DNA of 64,000 nt from Plectrocnemia conspersa (taxonomy: Eukaryota > Arthropoda > Insecta > Trichoptera > Polycentropodidae), in the NCBI GenBank assembly GCA_009617715.1, contig VTFK01000014.1:186001-250000 (forward strand), given 5' to 3'. Within the stretch, counting starts at the first letter, position 1, and the number at the start of each line of letters is the position of its first letter. The translations under genes were made by a program, and so were the position numbers. The notes below the pieces were generated by a model. The model saw only the letters and a program-made list of their open reading frames with translations. It did not search any database and had not been told where the DNA came from. This document shows positions 22,901-33,100 of the stretch, in pieces.

Positions 22901-25900
22901 TATATCATATATCTGTAATGACAGAGAATAAATGCAACACAGAGATTCGAAATGAACGTCATCGGAAATGAAAGTTCTGAGATATCCAGGCTACTTTTAA
23001 ATGCACAAACATCACTTCCTGAGTTCATGCATATTTATTAAATGGCATCACTACACGTGCTACTGAGAGGAATCGTATATCATCAGTTCTAAAAATGATC
23101 TTTCATCAGTATTTGTGATATAGTACGCTAGTTATATTATCTTATGTGCATTAGCGAGTATCGAATTCTCGGACGTAATTCGACGAATTCGCTTATTGCG
23201 GTATTTCGAGACGCTGGGAATCAGTTTTTCATTGAAGAAAAAACCCAGTCACTAATAAATAACTCGACCAAACATTCGAAGAGAGCAGACAGACGAAGTG
23301 CGAGCGAGTCTCTAAATAAAAAAAATAGAAGACACGCGTGAAGAATATTTATCTTTATATACTATGTGTAAAAATAAACACTTCGAAGCGAGCCGAGAAT
23401 GATTTGCTAAAGATGAGCTGAACCCGCCCACTCGTTGCATCATTGTGAAGTCGAAAATCTGATATCGATCGGTCGTTCACCGGAGGGAATCCCTTCTATA
23501 ATATATCGAAAAAGCGCCGGGATTCGAAAAGTTGTCCCGAGATACATACACGGGCGGCAGGTGGACGCGAGATAAGTACTCGTTTCGGAAACCAGTCTCC
23601 GCTAAAAAGACGTCCGGTGCTTGTGGCGAGTTGCGGAAATGTTGACACGCAAAGAAGACCTATCGCTAATCGGATTTATAAACAATCTAATAAAGACAGA
23701 CCTTATTGAGATTCGTGGAAACTAATAAAAGAGCAAGTCGCATAGATCATGGTGAATTAGTAGCCACTCCATGACTTTTCCAGAAAATGCCATTGATCAA
23801 ATTATTATAGAAGTAATGAATGCTACCGGGTGGAAATGGATGCACTACCTGGAAATCAATAATCCGCATCGAATTCGCTTCATTGTCTGAACTGATTTAC
23901 GAACGTTCATAAAGTCATCATTCAGCCCTTTTGTCATGGTTTACAAGGTCTTCTTCGCAAGCTACCGTTAGCAAACAATGCCACCTCCTAATGCCTCATT
24001 TATTATTTTACGGCCTTCGCGCAAATTTTCTATGAACGGGTCGTAAATTTAACGCTCGACGACAGCTTCCCACTAAAAGCTTGTCCTTTTTGTTTCGTCT
24101 GGAGAGGACAGTGCAGGACAAAAAATGTGTATCGAGAGACAATGGCCGGCGGGGCATTGCGAATCATCATTGGACTACGGTAGTTTAGCACAGGTAATAA
24201 CTGGCTGCGGTTTTCGACTCTTGCGAGTCATTATAACGAGTGAATTCGCGAATGTGAGCCCAGGCGATGACTCGGGCTTTTCATGGCCAGTTTCGAACCT
24301 CTTCTCCCGAGTGAATTTAGTGACGCACGTCCACTACGCCACCGCAGCAGAGCAGCCTGTGTGACACAGTCAAAAGAGACGGCGGCTGCACAGTCGTGAC
24401 CGACCGTGTGAAAGTGGCTTTTTTGCGGCCTTCGCCGCTCCGAGAATCGTGTGTTTCAGACGATCGATTATTAAACGTGGACAATCGGGCTACTTTTAGA
24501 TGCGCCAACGTTAAAATCTTCCTCAACAATCATTTTATTATAAATAATATCTGGATCCAAAAGACAATTCAAAATCCACATTGACTGACTGCTAAATAAA
24601 TCTATTGAATATCGTATCAAAGCAAAAGCATCGACAAATCTATACTTTATGCAAAAAATTGTTGTATTGTATACAATGTTATTGTTCACAAAAATATTTA
24701 GCAACACAGTGAACGACAATTTATGGCCCTCGGTATTGTCATTGTTCCTTCCTAGCCCACCTACAGCAAAAGATAAGATAGCAAGAGGACAAACGCCTGA
24801 ACGATAATGGCATATCAATCATATAATTGCAACAATCAATTCATTCATGAACGTGGCACTATAATTTATACACTGTGGGTAGAGTTAATCAAAACAAATA
24901 ACCGATCGGTTAAACTTAACCGTTTCACAGTGCACAATTTGCACACAATCGTGCGAATAACTTGGGCGTTATGTTACACATTATGAAAATTAACCGTTTG
25001 AGAGCGCATCAACGTCTACCGCTTTGCAAACAAGTGGCAATTAACATTACATGTAGGGTGTGAAGCTGGTGTATTATAATACTCGAGGACTACGATTTTT
25101 TGCGTGTGTACGTTGTGCGCACATAAAAGGTCCTGTTTTGAGACGAGCGCCATATGCTACGGAAGATGCTCAGGTATATATCCGCATCTCCGTGAAAACC
25201 ATCTGTTGCGTTTCCTTCCCATGAGAACTTTCTCGCGGAGCAACAACTACGTATATATATACATAGGTATACAAAAAAAAGTGATATTTACCGGCCACGC
25301 GAAGTTGAAGTGGAATCGTATCGGGTTTACGAATCCGTCGACCGGCGAGTCGATCATGTCGAGGGAGTTTCCTCCCAAGACGGGGGTGGTGACGTCGCCG
25401 AAGGTGCACGGCGATGTGTGGTCGACGTTCACTTGATAGTGTTTCAGACAGACGCGAAACCGTGTCCGGCACGGCATCAGGCAAGGGGCCGGCGACGATC
25501 CGGGCACGCAGCATCCTCCGTTCCGGCCCCTGCCTAGCTCGTTGGTGAATGTCTTCAGCCGCAGCTCGAACAGGCCTGATGCTGAAACCTGAAACAAAGC
25601 AAAAAACAATTAAAATTGGACTATTAAGCGGCGGAGACAATTTCTACGAAAAAAAAATTAACTGTATTGAGAACCACTGATTTGATTGACACATGATCAA
25701 ATATAGATGCATATATATATGACCGTAAAATTTGGTTGAAATAGATTGCATAGTTTTCGAGTTACTAATTTTATGATGTACATACAGACAAATGTACATT
25801 TATAAAAAATAGTACCTATGATACGTATACATCATTAAAAGTATGTTTCTTGTATGGAAATTATTTATATATATTAAAAAAAGCAGTAACAATATCACTA

Positions 25901-28900
25901 TCTATATTTTTTGTCAAAAAATTGTATAAAAAACTAACGCAGAATCAAATGTTTTGTGACGCCTAAACACAGACACGACGCGAACAAGAGGTGAAAATGT
26001 TAAAAAACAATTCAAAAGCAACACAAGGGGTGGTGGTAGTCGCGGAGTAGCGTAAACCTGTGCACACATCCGCTCAAAACAGAACACCCCCATGAGAGAA
26101 ACAAACAAGATAGAGCAATGTATAAACAAACTTACTCGGGATTATAAAATGGGTGCATGCGGCACCTACTTCCATGAGTATACAAAAACACCGCACAATA
26201 TACACACAAGTGCGAAACGAAGTTTTATTCTCTTTTCGCGGGGGCGGAAAACCCCATTGTTTAAACATAGGGAGGGTTGTAAAGCATACATTGGACAGTT
26301 GTTCGACAGCCCTCTTGTGTGAACGCACATACGTATAGATACATTTTAATGCGGCAATGTGTTAATTGCGGACGAGAGGGCGCGCGGTTGCGTATCTATT
26401 GGGAGACATTATGGCCAAATGTTAGTGAATGATCACACATGACAACGTATGAGGAAGTAGGATGCCTTAAAAGTTAAAAACGAGCCGTTTTTCATCTAAA
26501 AAATAGATAAAACCATATAGTCTCTAATATGCATCGAATTCACTGAAGCAAATGCAGCGTTCCAAGCATTGGAAATCTGCTGGAGAGCGTTCCCTCAGAA
26601 ACAGCTGACGCCACACTATCTAGTGGGTCGAAAATAAGTAATACCGCATAGTTCAGACTTTGCGTGAAGCGTGATTTGGCGAATTTTCACCAAAAAGTAA
26701 ATCAATATACTTTTAGTTGCAAATATGGGTTAATCGTCGGAAGCTGCCCTCGGCTCTCACGCAATTAATCTCAACGAGCGCATTTCCCACGTTACAAGAA
26801 CAGGGTGTTCGAAAAAGTATAACTGCATCTAATTTCGGTTAGCCGAACGCTTAATTAAACGCGCACCGTTGCTCGCAGGTGGAGCGTTACTCGCCGACGT
26901 CGAACGAGCTTACGATACGTTTATTCAAATGATCTGCGATCATCTCGCGGGAATATCTCGTGCATAACAGAGCGTGAGCTTTTAATCCAATTTGCGATAA
27001 GATTCAGAGTCTCGGAATCGCTCGCACACATTCAATACTACGTTCGTCACCGTCGAATCGTCACTCTGAAAGTCTAGTGACCTCATGCGCGAAAACCGGT
27101 ACGCGTCCCGATTGGCTCTATTCAAAGGATGAATGGAAAGGATCGCGAGAGGCGAGGACAAAGGGGGCGACGTAACTCGCATGAGAAAGAAAGGACTAAG
27201 CGCAAAAACTGGTCATTACTTCCGTCGGAGGAGAGCGCAATAATAACGCATCGGAGATGCCGAGACGCATACATCACTTTTGTACGTCGCATAACTGCGT
27301 GTATGTGTGTGTGTGTGATGAAATCCTCGAAAGGCAACTCAGTAATCGGATTTGTCTTTATAACGTGTGAGAAAAGTTAGCATCGGAATTTGAGAGCGAT
27401 TTTGTTTTGTTTTTCAAAGGAAAAGTTGCGCGCGTACAGTAACGAATCAGCTAAGTTTGCAATCGGATTTGAGTCGGGGATTATCCCAAGATTGTTTTGT
27501 TTCCAATAACAAAAGTTACAGTTTAGGATTATCGCGACTTTGTTTTTGTATTAAGTAATAATATTGGATTATTGCGGAATTGAGTAATGTCACATTCGAG
27601 ATTATATCATGAAATCGTAAATGTGTCACGAATTAGCGAACCGAATATAATAGCGAGATTATTATTTTTATGTGATATTATTAGTTTTTGTAGTATTGGC
27701 GAAATTGAATTACGCGACACCGGAAGATGTATTTTTGTGACAAAATCGTCGAAAATTACGATTGTGATATTTTTCATTATTATATTATATAACATTAGTA
27801 CCTTCTGATTTTAAAACGAGTGTATTCGCGTTGATAAGAAAAATCAAATTTTTCTATAACGGATGTATTAGGAATATTGCAACTATTCATAGGAATAATA
27901 TTTAAATTTGTGAAATAGGCGATTTTGTGCCAAAATGGACTCGCTGATATTTACGACTCGATTGTACAATTCCGTTATTGATAATTCATTTTTTTAAATT
28001 ACGAAAAATTGGAATATTTGTTTTTTAATAACTACCAGAATTATGCAAATTATGCACGTGAAAGTATATTTGAAATTTGAATATGCTATAGAATTTTCTG
28101 TACTTTTTTCTCCAGGATATTTTAAGCAGTTTATGTATATATTTTATATACATAATTTAAACAACTAAAAGCCGCTGTTTTGAAACAATCTGGAGAGAGA
28201 TATATACATATTTTGACTGAATGTAGTTTTGTATATTTTGGTGATAGATCTGTGAAATTAGACAGATTTTTTTAAATTTTCTCTGCAACTCTTACTAGGA
28301 ATAATTTTATAACTATTGATAGGAATATATAACAAGACTTTTGAATTGATAAATTATAGATTTTATATAGTCATATTGTGAGAAAATAGACTCGCTATAG
28401 CGGATATATGTATATGATTCGTATCGGAAAATCGAAATCATAATCGTGAATAAAATACATATTCAGAATAAACGTATTTTGTACAATTTTGCAGTTTTGA
28501 AACGAGTGATATTTTGTTTTGATCATAATCGTCTCCGATTTTGAAAATTAAAATTGAATTTGGGTAACGAATTAGTTATTGATTATTATCGTCGCCGATT
28601 TGAGTTTTTCGATGTTTTGGATGTTTTGATTCACAAAGTTTTCACCCACACACGCACATACACACACACGTACACCACTGAAGTGTCGCACTCAGTGCGC
28701 GCGCACAGGTGACTCCTGGCGGCGACGTTATTCGCAACGGTCGCAGGATAATCATTGCGATGATTGCGATCTGTGCGATCGCGCGATCGGGAAGAGCGAC
28801 CTTGACCTTCCGGGCGCGTGCCGGCGTTCGGGAGCGGGTGGGGGGCGGACCGCCTACTTCCGGCGCGCGGCGGGCGCGCGAATTCAAAAAAGTTGCAAGT

Positions 28901-28996
28901 CTCGCGTACCTGCAGAGTGCACGCAGCCAGCGCGTACAGGACGCACGCGGCCACCGTCAGAGCGGCGCGCGCCTCGCAGATCCTAGCCGGCGACAT
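10837..28996 (-). CDS. Dl: Delta, DSL-family Notch ligand (whole gene, 7 coding exons)
   Basis: This is a single-pass membrane protein that binds and activates Notch on neighbouring cells. Joined CDS (minus strand): 28996-28910, 25588-25292, 20801-20741, 17400-17122, 14328-14268, 12820-11366, 10951-10837; 2355 nt, 784 residues plus TAG. All introns are GT-AG and all phases agree. Domains: signal peptide about 1-28, MNNL about 30-150, DSL about 193-239, EGF1-9 from C244 to C572, membrane span about 613-637 followed by a basic stop-transfer run, cytoplasmic tail 638-784. Nine EGF repeats after a DSL domain, with no cysteine-rich juxtamembrane domain, is the Delta rather than Serrate/Jagged layout. 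The tail has NERN at 656-659, fitting the NxxN motif recognised by Neuralized, and ends ATQV, fitting a class I PDZ ligand. The only open question is untranslated exons and alternative splicing, which cannot be seen here. Confidence 0.98.
10952..11365 (-). other. Delta intron 6
   Basis: A short 414-nt intron, donor GTAAGC and acceptor TTTGTTACAG. It is AT-rich and I see nothing else in it. Confidence 0.93.
11366..12820 (-). CDS. Dl: Delta exon 6: EGF1 end to EGF9, membrane span, most of the tail
   Basis: This 1455-nt exon encodes residues 262-746 and two bases of 747. EGF1 closes at C272; EGF2 C275-C303 (ending DEGWGGLFC as in other Deltas); EGF3 C310-C343; EGF4 C350-C381; EGF5 C388-C419; EGF6 C426-C458; EGF7 C465-C496; EGF8 C503-C534; EGF9 C541-C572. 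EGF3-7 and EGF9 carry the O-fucose consensus C-x4-[ST]-C; EGF8 has CANGGEC and lacks it. EGF9 has CHSSPC, an O-glucose consensus. An acidic, Ser/Gly-rich linker precedes the span (about 613-637) and QRRRKRR. NERN is at 656-659. The acceptor is TTTTCGCAG|ATGCC; the donor AG|GTAAGC means the apparent TAA stop at the exon end is intronic. Confidence 0.98.
12821..14267 (-). other. Delta intron 5, with a CpG-rich block
   Basis: The part next to exon 6 (about 12900-13160) is GC- and CpG-rich and holds a perfect TTCCCACG at 12945-12952; the rest is AT-rich without clear repeats or coding potential. The block could be an intronic enhancer or an internal promoter; only its composition and the motif support that. 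Confidence 0.9.
12945..12952 (-). promoter_or_regulatory. Su(H)/CSL consensus motif, intron 5
   Basis: TTCCCACG on plus, i.e. CGTGGGAA on minus, matching the high-affinity YGTGGGAA site of the Notch-pathway factor Su(H). It lies 125 nt downstream of exon 5-6's acceptor side, inside a CpG-rich block. Confidence 0.35.
14268..14328 (-). CDS. Dl: Delta exon 5: first EGF repeat, most of it (61-nt exon)
   Basis: Encodes the end of codon 242 (P), residues 243-261 (RCLPGCDSEHGMCNKPDEC) and two bases of codon 262. This is the N-terminal part of EGF1, whose last cysteines are in exon 6. EGF1-2 form the DOS region of Delta-type ligands. The acceptor is TTGTCAACAG|CCCGC. The donor is GCAT|GTGAGT, and reading through gives an immediate TGA, which fixes it. 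Its length is again 61 nt, equal to exon 3. Confidence 0.95.
15926..15933 (-). promoter_or_regulatory. Su(H)/CSL consensus motif, intron 4
   Basis: TTCCCACG on plus (CGTGGGAA on minus). It lies 439 bp from the next such motif, in a GC-richer part of the intron. Confidence 0.35.
16365..16372 (+). promoter_or_regulatory. Su(H)/CSL consensus motif, intron 4
   Basis: TGTGGGAA on the plus strand, opposite in orientation to the motif at 15926, so the two form a widely spaced inverted pair. Confidence 0.33.
16692..17040. repeat. 80-bp direct duplication enclosing minisatellite copies (cluster I)
   Basis: Two diverged copies at 16692-16770 and 16961-17040 share TTTAAAAAATATCCTATATA, GCGAGCGCAT and TTAATGAGGA. 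Between them are three units of the form ATGATTTGTTTTGATTTAAT ... CGTCAATGCTCGATTTATT ... CATGATAAT. The same unit recurs on the other side of exon 4. Confidence 0.85.
17122..17400 (-). CDS. Dl: Delta exon 4: pre-DSL segment and complete DSL domain
   Basis: Encodes residues 149-242 in part, phase 1 at both ends. After GPSDVLIYRMSKQSW comes the DSL domain, about residues 193-239, with its six cysteines at C197, C206, C210, C222, C230 and C239. Signature segments are CDAHYYGQGCENLC, RPRDDNFGHFSC and CHSGWQGDYC. The DSL domain is the main Notch-docking surface in this family. The acceptor is TTTGTTTACAG|GTGG and the donor GAAAC|GTAAGT; reading on past the donor gives the false tail KLNSMHN and a stop. 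A diverged repeat family lies in the introns on both sides. Confidence 0.97.
17454..17461 (-). promoter_or_regulatory. Su(H)/CSL consensus motif, intron 3
   Basis: TTCCCACG on plus (CGTGGGAA on minus), 53 bp upstream of the exon 4 acceptor in transcript order, so close to a splice site that it could equally be chance. Confidence 0.3.
17805..18058. repeat. Dispersed intronic minisatellite, cluster II
   Basis: About four diverged units with ATGATTTGTTTTGATT, AATTAAAAATCGTCAATGC and TGATAATAATAATGTGAGAG. The units are of unequal length (roughly 55-75 bp), which indicates an old array with internal indels. Confidence 0.8.
18612..19035. repeat. Dispersed intronic minisatellite, cluster III
   Basis: The longest cluster, about six units with AAAAATCGTCAA, GATTTATT and TGTTTTGATT in the same order as clusters I and II. 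Some units carry expanded AAT triplets (18655-18669). The array ends close to a GC-rich stretch at 19080. Confidence 0.8.
20741..20801 (-). CDS. Dl: Delta exon 3: end of the MNNL domain (61-nt exon)
   Basis: Encodes residues 129-148 plus one base of codon 149. It reads GTFSFIVEAWHDSNETSRTG, matching the conserved WPG-T-F-S-xIVEAWHD junction of Delta when joined to exon 2 (FAWP). The acceptor is CTTCCACAG|GGTAC and the donor GGCG|GTAAGT. It contains an N-glycosylation sequon (NET). The exon is exactly 61 nt, so skipping it would shift the frame. Confidence 0.96.
20880..20918 (-). repeat. Perfect 14-bp inverted repeat next to exon 3
   Basis: Arms CCGAGTCGCGATCG (20880-20893) and CGATCGCGACTCGG (20905-20918) flank an 11-nt AT-rich spacer. 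In the pre-mRNA this can fold as a hairpin whose near edge is 78 nt upstream of the exon 3 acceptor. An effect on splicing is possible but only inferred. Confidence 0.9.
22571..22578 (-). promoter_or_regulatory. Su(H)/CSL consensus motif, intron 2
   Basis: TTCCCACG on plus. It follows CCGCGGCAGC and lies in a CpG-richer part of the intron; a weaker TTCCCACC is 85 bp away at 22486. Confidence 0.35.
25292..25588 (-). CDS. Dl: Delta exon 2: MNNL (N-terminal Notch ligand) domain
   Basis: Encodes 99 residues (30-128), phase 0 at both ends. It opens with VSASGLFELRLKTF, the typical start of the MNNL/C2-like module of DSL ligands, and includes paired cysteines (GGCC, CLMPC), FRVCLKHYQ and the CTFGDVTTPVLGGNS stretch conserved in Delta proteins. 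The acceptor is TTTGTTTCAG|GTTTCAG and the donor TGGCCG|GTAAAT. Choosing the first of two possible CAG acceptors keeps the frame with exon 1 and the conserved V-S-A-S-G-L-F-E-L-R start. This module helps bind Notch and contacts lipid in known DSL ligands. Confidence 0.97.
25589..28909 (-). other. Delta intron 1
   Basis: The 3321-nt intron between signal peptide and MNNL exons. It holds a Su(H)-type motif at 26784, a GT dinucleotide run at 27299-27315 and, near exon 1, a CA-rich run at 28643-28672 where CpG-rich DNA begins. The stretch 27400-28600 is AT-rich and I see nothing specific in it. Confidence 0.92.
26784..26791 (-). promoter_or_regulatory. Su(H)/CSL consensus motif, intron 1
   Basis: TTCCCACG on plus (CGTGGGAA on minus), about 2.2 kb downstream of the start codon, the usual region for first-intron enhancers. 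Confidence 0.35.
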
Positions 28997-29300
28997 GGCT
29001 GACGACGACACTGACACTTCGTTTAAAAACGACTATAACAGATGTATGGTATGGTACGTATTCGAAATCACTATCGCTCCATGGCTTCGGCACAACAACA
29101 CTCGTGTCACACTCCGCGCTCGTACTCGTACTCGTATTCTTGAGCAGTGCACGCGTACGGCCCGCGCGGCCGCCGGCGACGAACTGCGCGCGAGGCCCCG
29201 CGGCCGAACCGAGAACTATTCGAGCGCGGCGGCCGTCAGGGGCGCCACCGTCGCCCGACCGAGCGCCGAACGCCGGCGTGACGTCACACGTAAACACGCC
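28680..29300 (-). promoter_or_regulatory. CpG-rich 5' end of Delta: probable promoter and 5' UTR
   Basis: A GC- and CpG-dense block around exon 1, sharply bounded by AT-rich DNA. Upstream of the start codon it holds a full CRE palindrome TGACGTCA at 29279-29286 and a reverse CCAAT at 29312-29316. I see no convincing TATA box or initiator, so the transcription start is not fixed. Long open frames here on both strands (for example 28818-29474 plus) are by-products of GC richness. Confidence 0.6.
28910..28996 (-). CDS. Dl: Delta exon 1: start codon and signal peptide
   Basis: Encodes residues 1-29. The start is the ATG at 28996: an in-frame TAG lies at 29035-29033 with no ATG between, and a G sits at -3. 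A frame opening at 29017 begins with GTG and is not needed. The peptide has a short basic start (MSPARICEAR) and a hydrophobic core (AALTVAACVLYALAA), as expected for a cleaved secretion signal. The donor is CTGCAG|GTACG and leaves phase 0. The exon sits in a CpG-rich block unlike the AT-rich flanks. Confidence 0.93.
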
Positions 29301-29469
29301 GGCTATCGGCTATTGGATATACCATATTCCATATACCAACCCACAAACATAACACATAAAATGCACAATTCTTCTACTTTTTTATTACATATACATTCCT
29401 GCTTAATCATAAACGATATAATTTGCTTTATTGTTTGGAGTACAAACTCAAAACTAATAAATATTATTA

Positions 29470-30075
29470 TTTAATCTATACATAAATGATCTAACCCTAT
29501 GTAAACTCGCAGGAGGATTCAATTGTATGCTAATGATACAGTTCTAACTTTAACTCTAAAACATACAAAGATATGCAAAGAAACATGCAGAGTGATTTGA
29601 TCCACATTAGTGAATTAATGAGATTAAACAAAACAAATTAACAATTAAAGAAAAAGCTACATGACATTTAATGATAATTTTGATATCACAATCACTGTAA
29701 ATAATTCTCTAATTACAAAAAGTGATAATATAAAATACTTAGGTCCACTTTTAGATAAAAATAATAATTTTATGCCCATATTGATTATATAATATATTTT
29801 TTTACCAATTTCAAAAATTTTATTCTGGTTAGAGAAACTTCCACTAAAGATATCTAAATCACTTTTTGAAAGCTGATGGAGGTTTCTCTCGACGCGTAGG
29901 CAACGTCTGCGAAAAATCTTTGTTACGAGGAATGCGTATCATTTATTCGTGTCATCTATGAGACTTTAATTCGCAACATTCTCACATCAGAATCTATAGC
30001 TTAAAACCCTGAAAAACTACATATTAATCCATCTTAATTAAAAAGTTTGAAAAAGGTTCTTGAGATACATTTATA
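29470..30075 (+). pseudogene. Non-LTR retrotransposon reverse transcriptase fragment
   Basis: A decayed RT segment with frameshifts and stops. LYINDLTLCKLAGG (29476-29517) matches the YINDL segment before the RT active site; after a frameshift IQLYANDTVL (29517-29546) matches the QLYADDT catalytic motif, with the first Asp changed to Asn. Further on, NIKYLGPLLDKNN matches the KYLGxxxD motif, and the end resembles KRFLRYIY of Jockey/CR1-type elements. It stops where a hAT-like terminus begins at 30076. It is dead. Confidence 0.8.
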
Positions 30076-30176
30076 CAGTGGAGTAGCTAGGGGGGGGGGC
30101 GACCGCCTTGAGCGGCACATGCTTGGGGCGGCATTTTCGCGATGGAAGGCCCATTAGTGTAGTGTGGTTCTTAAAC
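30076..30176. mobile_element. Truncated hAT-like G-rich MITE, left end
   Basis: Starts CAGTGGAGTAGCTAGGG, a hAT-type terminus, with a G run and then GAGCGGCACATGCTTGGG and CGGCAT..TTCGCGATGGA shared with the element at 53399. Similarity ends at about 30176 and no right end is seen. It abuts the reverse transcriptase fragment. Confidence 0.65.
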
Positions 30177-33100
30177 TGATGTTAGGTATATATGGTTACT
30201 AACTTTAATATGTTATTAAGACAATAGTAAATATATGATAATAATAATAAATTAATATCAGTTTTATATCATTGCATTAAAAATGTTGTATCAACGTTGG
30301 AAAAAATATATATTCATTACATTACACAGTTGCCATTAATAATATTTATAAAATTCTCAAATACTTAACTTAAATAAAAATGTTGAATTTAACAACTTTT
30401 AAGTCATTCAAAGAAATATAATTAGAAAAAATGTTGTGTAAAGATTTTACATAAAAGTATATATGTAACACTAATTGACATGTTTATCATATTCTAAAAT
30501 CATTTAATGTTGCAATGTGGGAAATTTACCAATTTCTAGCAAAATATAGTATAAGAATCGAATCATTGAATATATATAAATAATATTTTAATTTACATGT
30601 TTAGGCCGAATTAAAAAAAATCATCAATCATATTGACATTTTATTCATTAATTGACTTATAAACAATCGACTAATGATCATTAAGTAATTACAATATCAT
30701 TAATATTGAACACGTAAGTATTGAAATAAGTAAATTAATAACAAAAATATTAATCAATCATTAATCAAAGCGCTTGACAGCGCCCATCTTGTCATTCATA
30801 ATCAATTTGACGTTTGTGGCCATAACGCTTGTATAGTCGTCCTTGGTTACCACAACAAAATAAAATACATTTAAATTAATCAATTATGCGTTTACGTAAA
30901 AAAAAGTGCATCCCTTACCATCCATTATTGCGCAATATTTATAAACAGCTCATACGAAATGCGCTCGCATGATTTGTGCAGCGGAGCGCGTTTATAACGC
31001 AATCGTAAATTTCGGCGGCGCTTCCGCGTTGCGCGGAAGTTAGCTCTTCCCCCTTCCGGACAGCGCTCCTCCTGCGCTATCGCGGGCGCTAAAGACGAGA
31101 TCGCTAATTGATCGGAGAGGATGAAGAGGCGATTTTGGATTTTCGTGGATGTTTGACGTCGTTTGCGGGTCGCGCGTCCGAGAGCAGGTGATGGAGTTTC
31201 GGAGGCAGCTGCCGCAAGAGGAAGGTGCACCGAGCGCGAAACGCGACCGTACGACGCAGGTACAAAAATGCGCACGCGCGTGCGTCGAGTATAGTGAAAA
31301 GTTGTAATTAAGGTGTTGGAATCGTTACATTTTTATAGCATCAGATTTCTGAAAAAAGAAGCATCAGCTATAACAAATAAAATCATATTTTTACTTACGT
31401 TATAAAATAATTTTAATAGTAAAAGTAAAAACAAATTATTAATAAAATATACAATAATTAGTGAATGGAGAATACGACGTAAGTAAAAAACTTGTTTATC
31501 ATATGAATGCAATAATATTAAAAATTTAATTTGTAAATCGCAATTTTCATCTCAATCTGAATAATCAGCTAGATATTAGGTAAAAAGGCAGGAATATATT
31601 TTTATTTCTCTTATGCGTTAATTGTGGTAATCCGTTGAAAATCACTTTAATAATACAAAAATATTCTCACTGCGCAATCAAAAAAACATTAAATATATAT
31701 TTTAATAAATAGGAAATTTATGATTTAATATAATAAAATATACTTTTTTAATTAAATGGCAGTTGATATAAAATATAATCTATATCTTCACTGTTAAATA
31801 AAAACATATTGTATTTTAGTTAAACAACTTATATTTTTACGCTGCACGGCTAATTAGGTCGATTAATTGCATTTTATTCAAAAGAAATAACAGATTATAA
31901 ATAAAAATTGTGGGTATTTAATTGTATACATATTAACATTTATTTACGGAAAATAGCAGTTTAAAGCAAAATATCTTAGAAAAATATTTACAACACATTT
32001 GCAACACATGAACCAAATGATTTGTTTGGACAAATGCTTTAACAAGATATATGATGTAACTTACATAAAAACGCGGGCGACTATAAATAGTTTCGCGGTC
32101 GACTGGTCGATCGCAATCGACGCACTGGTCACCACCGTTTTATAGTAAATTCTAGATGTTTTCCAAGGCTTATGTTCGCTGTTTCACATAATTAACATAA
32201 GTTCCGCCAATAAGTAGACCGCTCGCGATATTTTAAAGATCAAATAGACCGCAGACCGCTTATAGAAAAAATATATACTTACACATATACAAGAAATGAA
32301 AATGTTAATGTGCACATTTCACAGCATAATACGTTTTCTGTAGAATGAATTGAATTCGAATCGATATACCGCCATGTAAGTGATTGTATATTTTTTTGAA
32401 ACAGATAAGTGACACTGTTTTCGTAGAACATTTCACTTTAAACAGTCTATCAAGTGTGCCATACGAACGACCTTGTTTTATTTTTTTTAATATTATTCAT
32501 TTATGCCGATTTTTCGCTCGAGATTCACAATTTCTCGAAAGTACTGTCTATATTTATCATCTCCGGCGGTTCTCAAACCATCAGTGCGTTTTACATTTAG
32601 GGCACAATTACTGTGCGCATCCGCTGCAACTGCAATAATTCATTAAGCTTATGCAAATCGACCGACAAATGGGACGAGATATGGAGATTAATGAAATGTA
32701 CAATACAACCAACCGCTGTCGTTTATTATGCAACACCATCTAGGCTATATCCACAAACACATGGAATAATCTGTATTATGTAATATAATGATAAATAGTT
32801 TATATGTGTATATGTGGGTATATTAATATTATTCGCGCACGGTGATTTAATTTCTAATCATATTTTTGCACTTCTACGATGAAGAGGTCATAGCATTTTA
32901 AGCTCTATAAATATTTTGCAGTTTTGTATATAAAACACTATTATCACATGATATGTATAACCTAAAAAATAAATTGACTGCAATGTGTGTTGATTTTTTT
33001 GGAGTTTATCTTATCAAAGCCGGGTGTTCCGCTTTGCATGGTAACTGCAATTGCAATCTGCGCTTTCTATGCAGATGCTAACAGAAACGAACACAATGGT

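Larger units (their letters stand above)
20802..25291 (-). other. Delta intron 2
   Basis: At 4490 nt this is the longest intron. It holds an inverted repeat near exon 3 and one Su(H)-type motif at 22571. GC content is uneven, with richer parts at about 22330-22750 and 23440-24480. Open frames in it are short, overlap on both strands and look like chance. Confidence 0.92.

Noticed and set aside
25310..25537. Plus-strand frame over Delta exon 2
   Set aside because: Antisense shadow of the MNNL exon.
28996..29017. Earlier Delta start at 29017
   Set aside because: The codon is GTG, not ATG; the first ATG after the in-frame TAG at 29035 is at 28996.
28818..29474. Plus-strand open frame of 218 codons over the Delta 5' end
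   Set aside because: It lies opposite exon 1 in a CpG-rich block where stops are rare, its composition is Arg/Ala-rich and it resembles no protein; the minus-strand exon explains the region.
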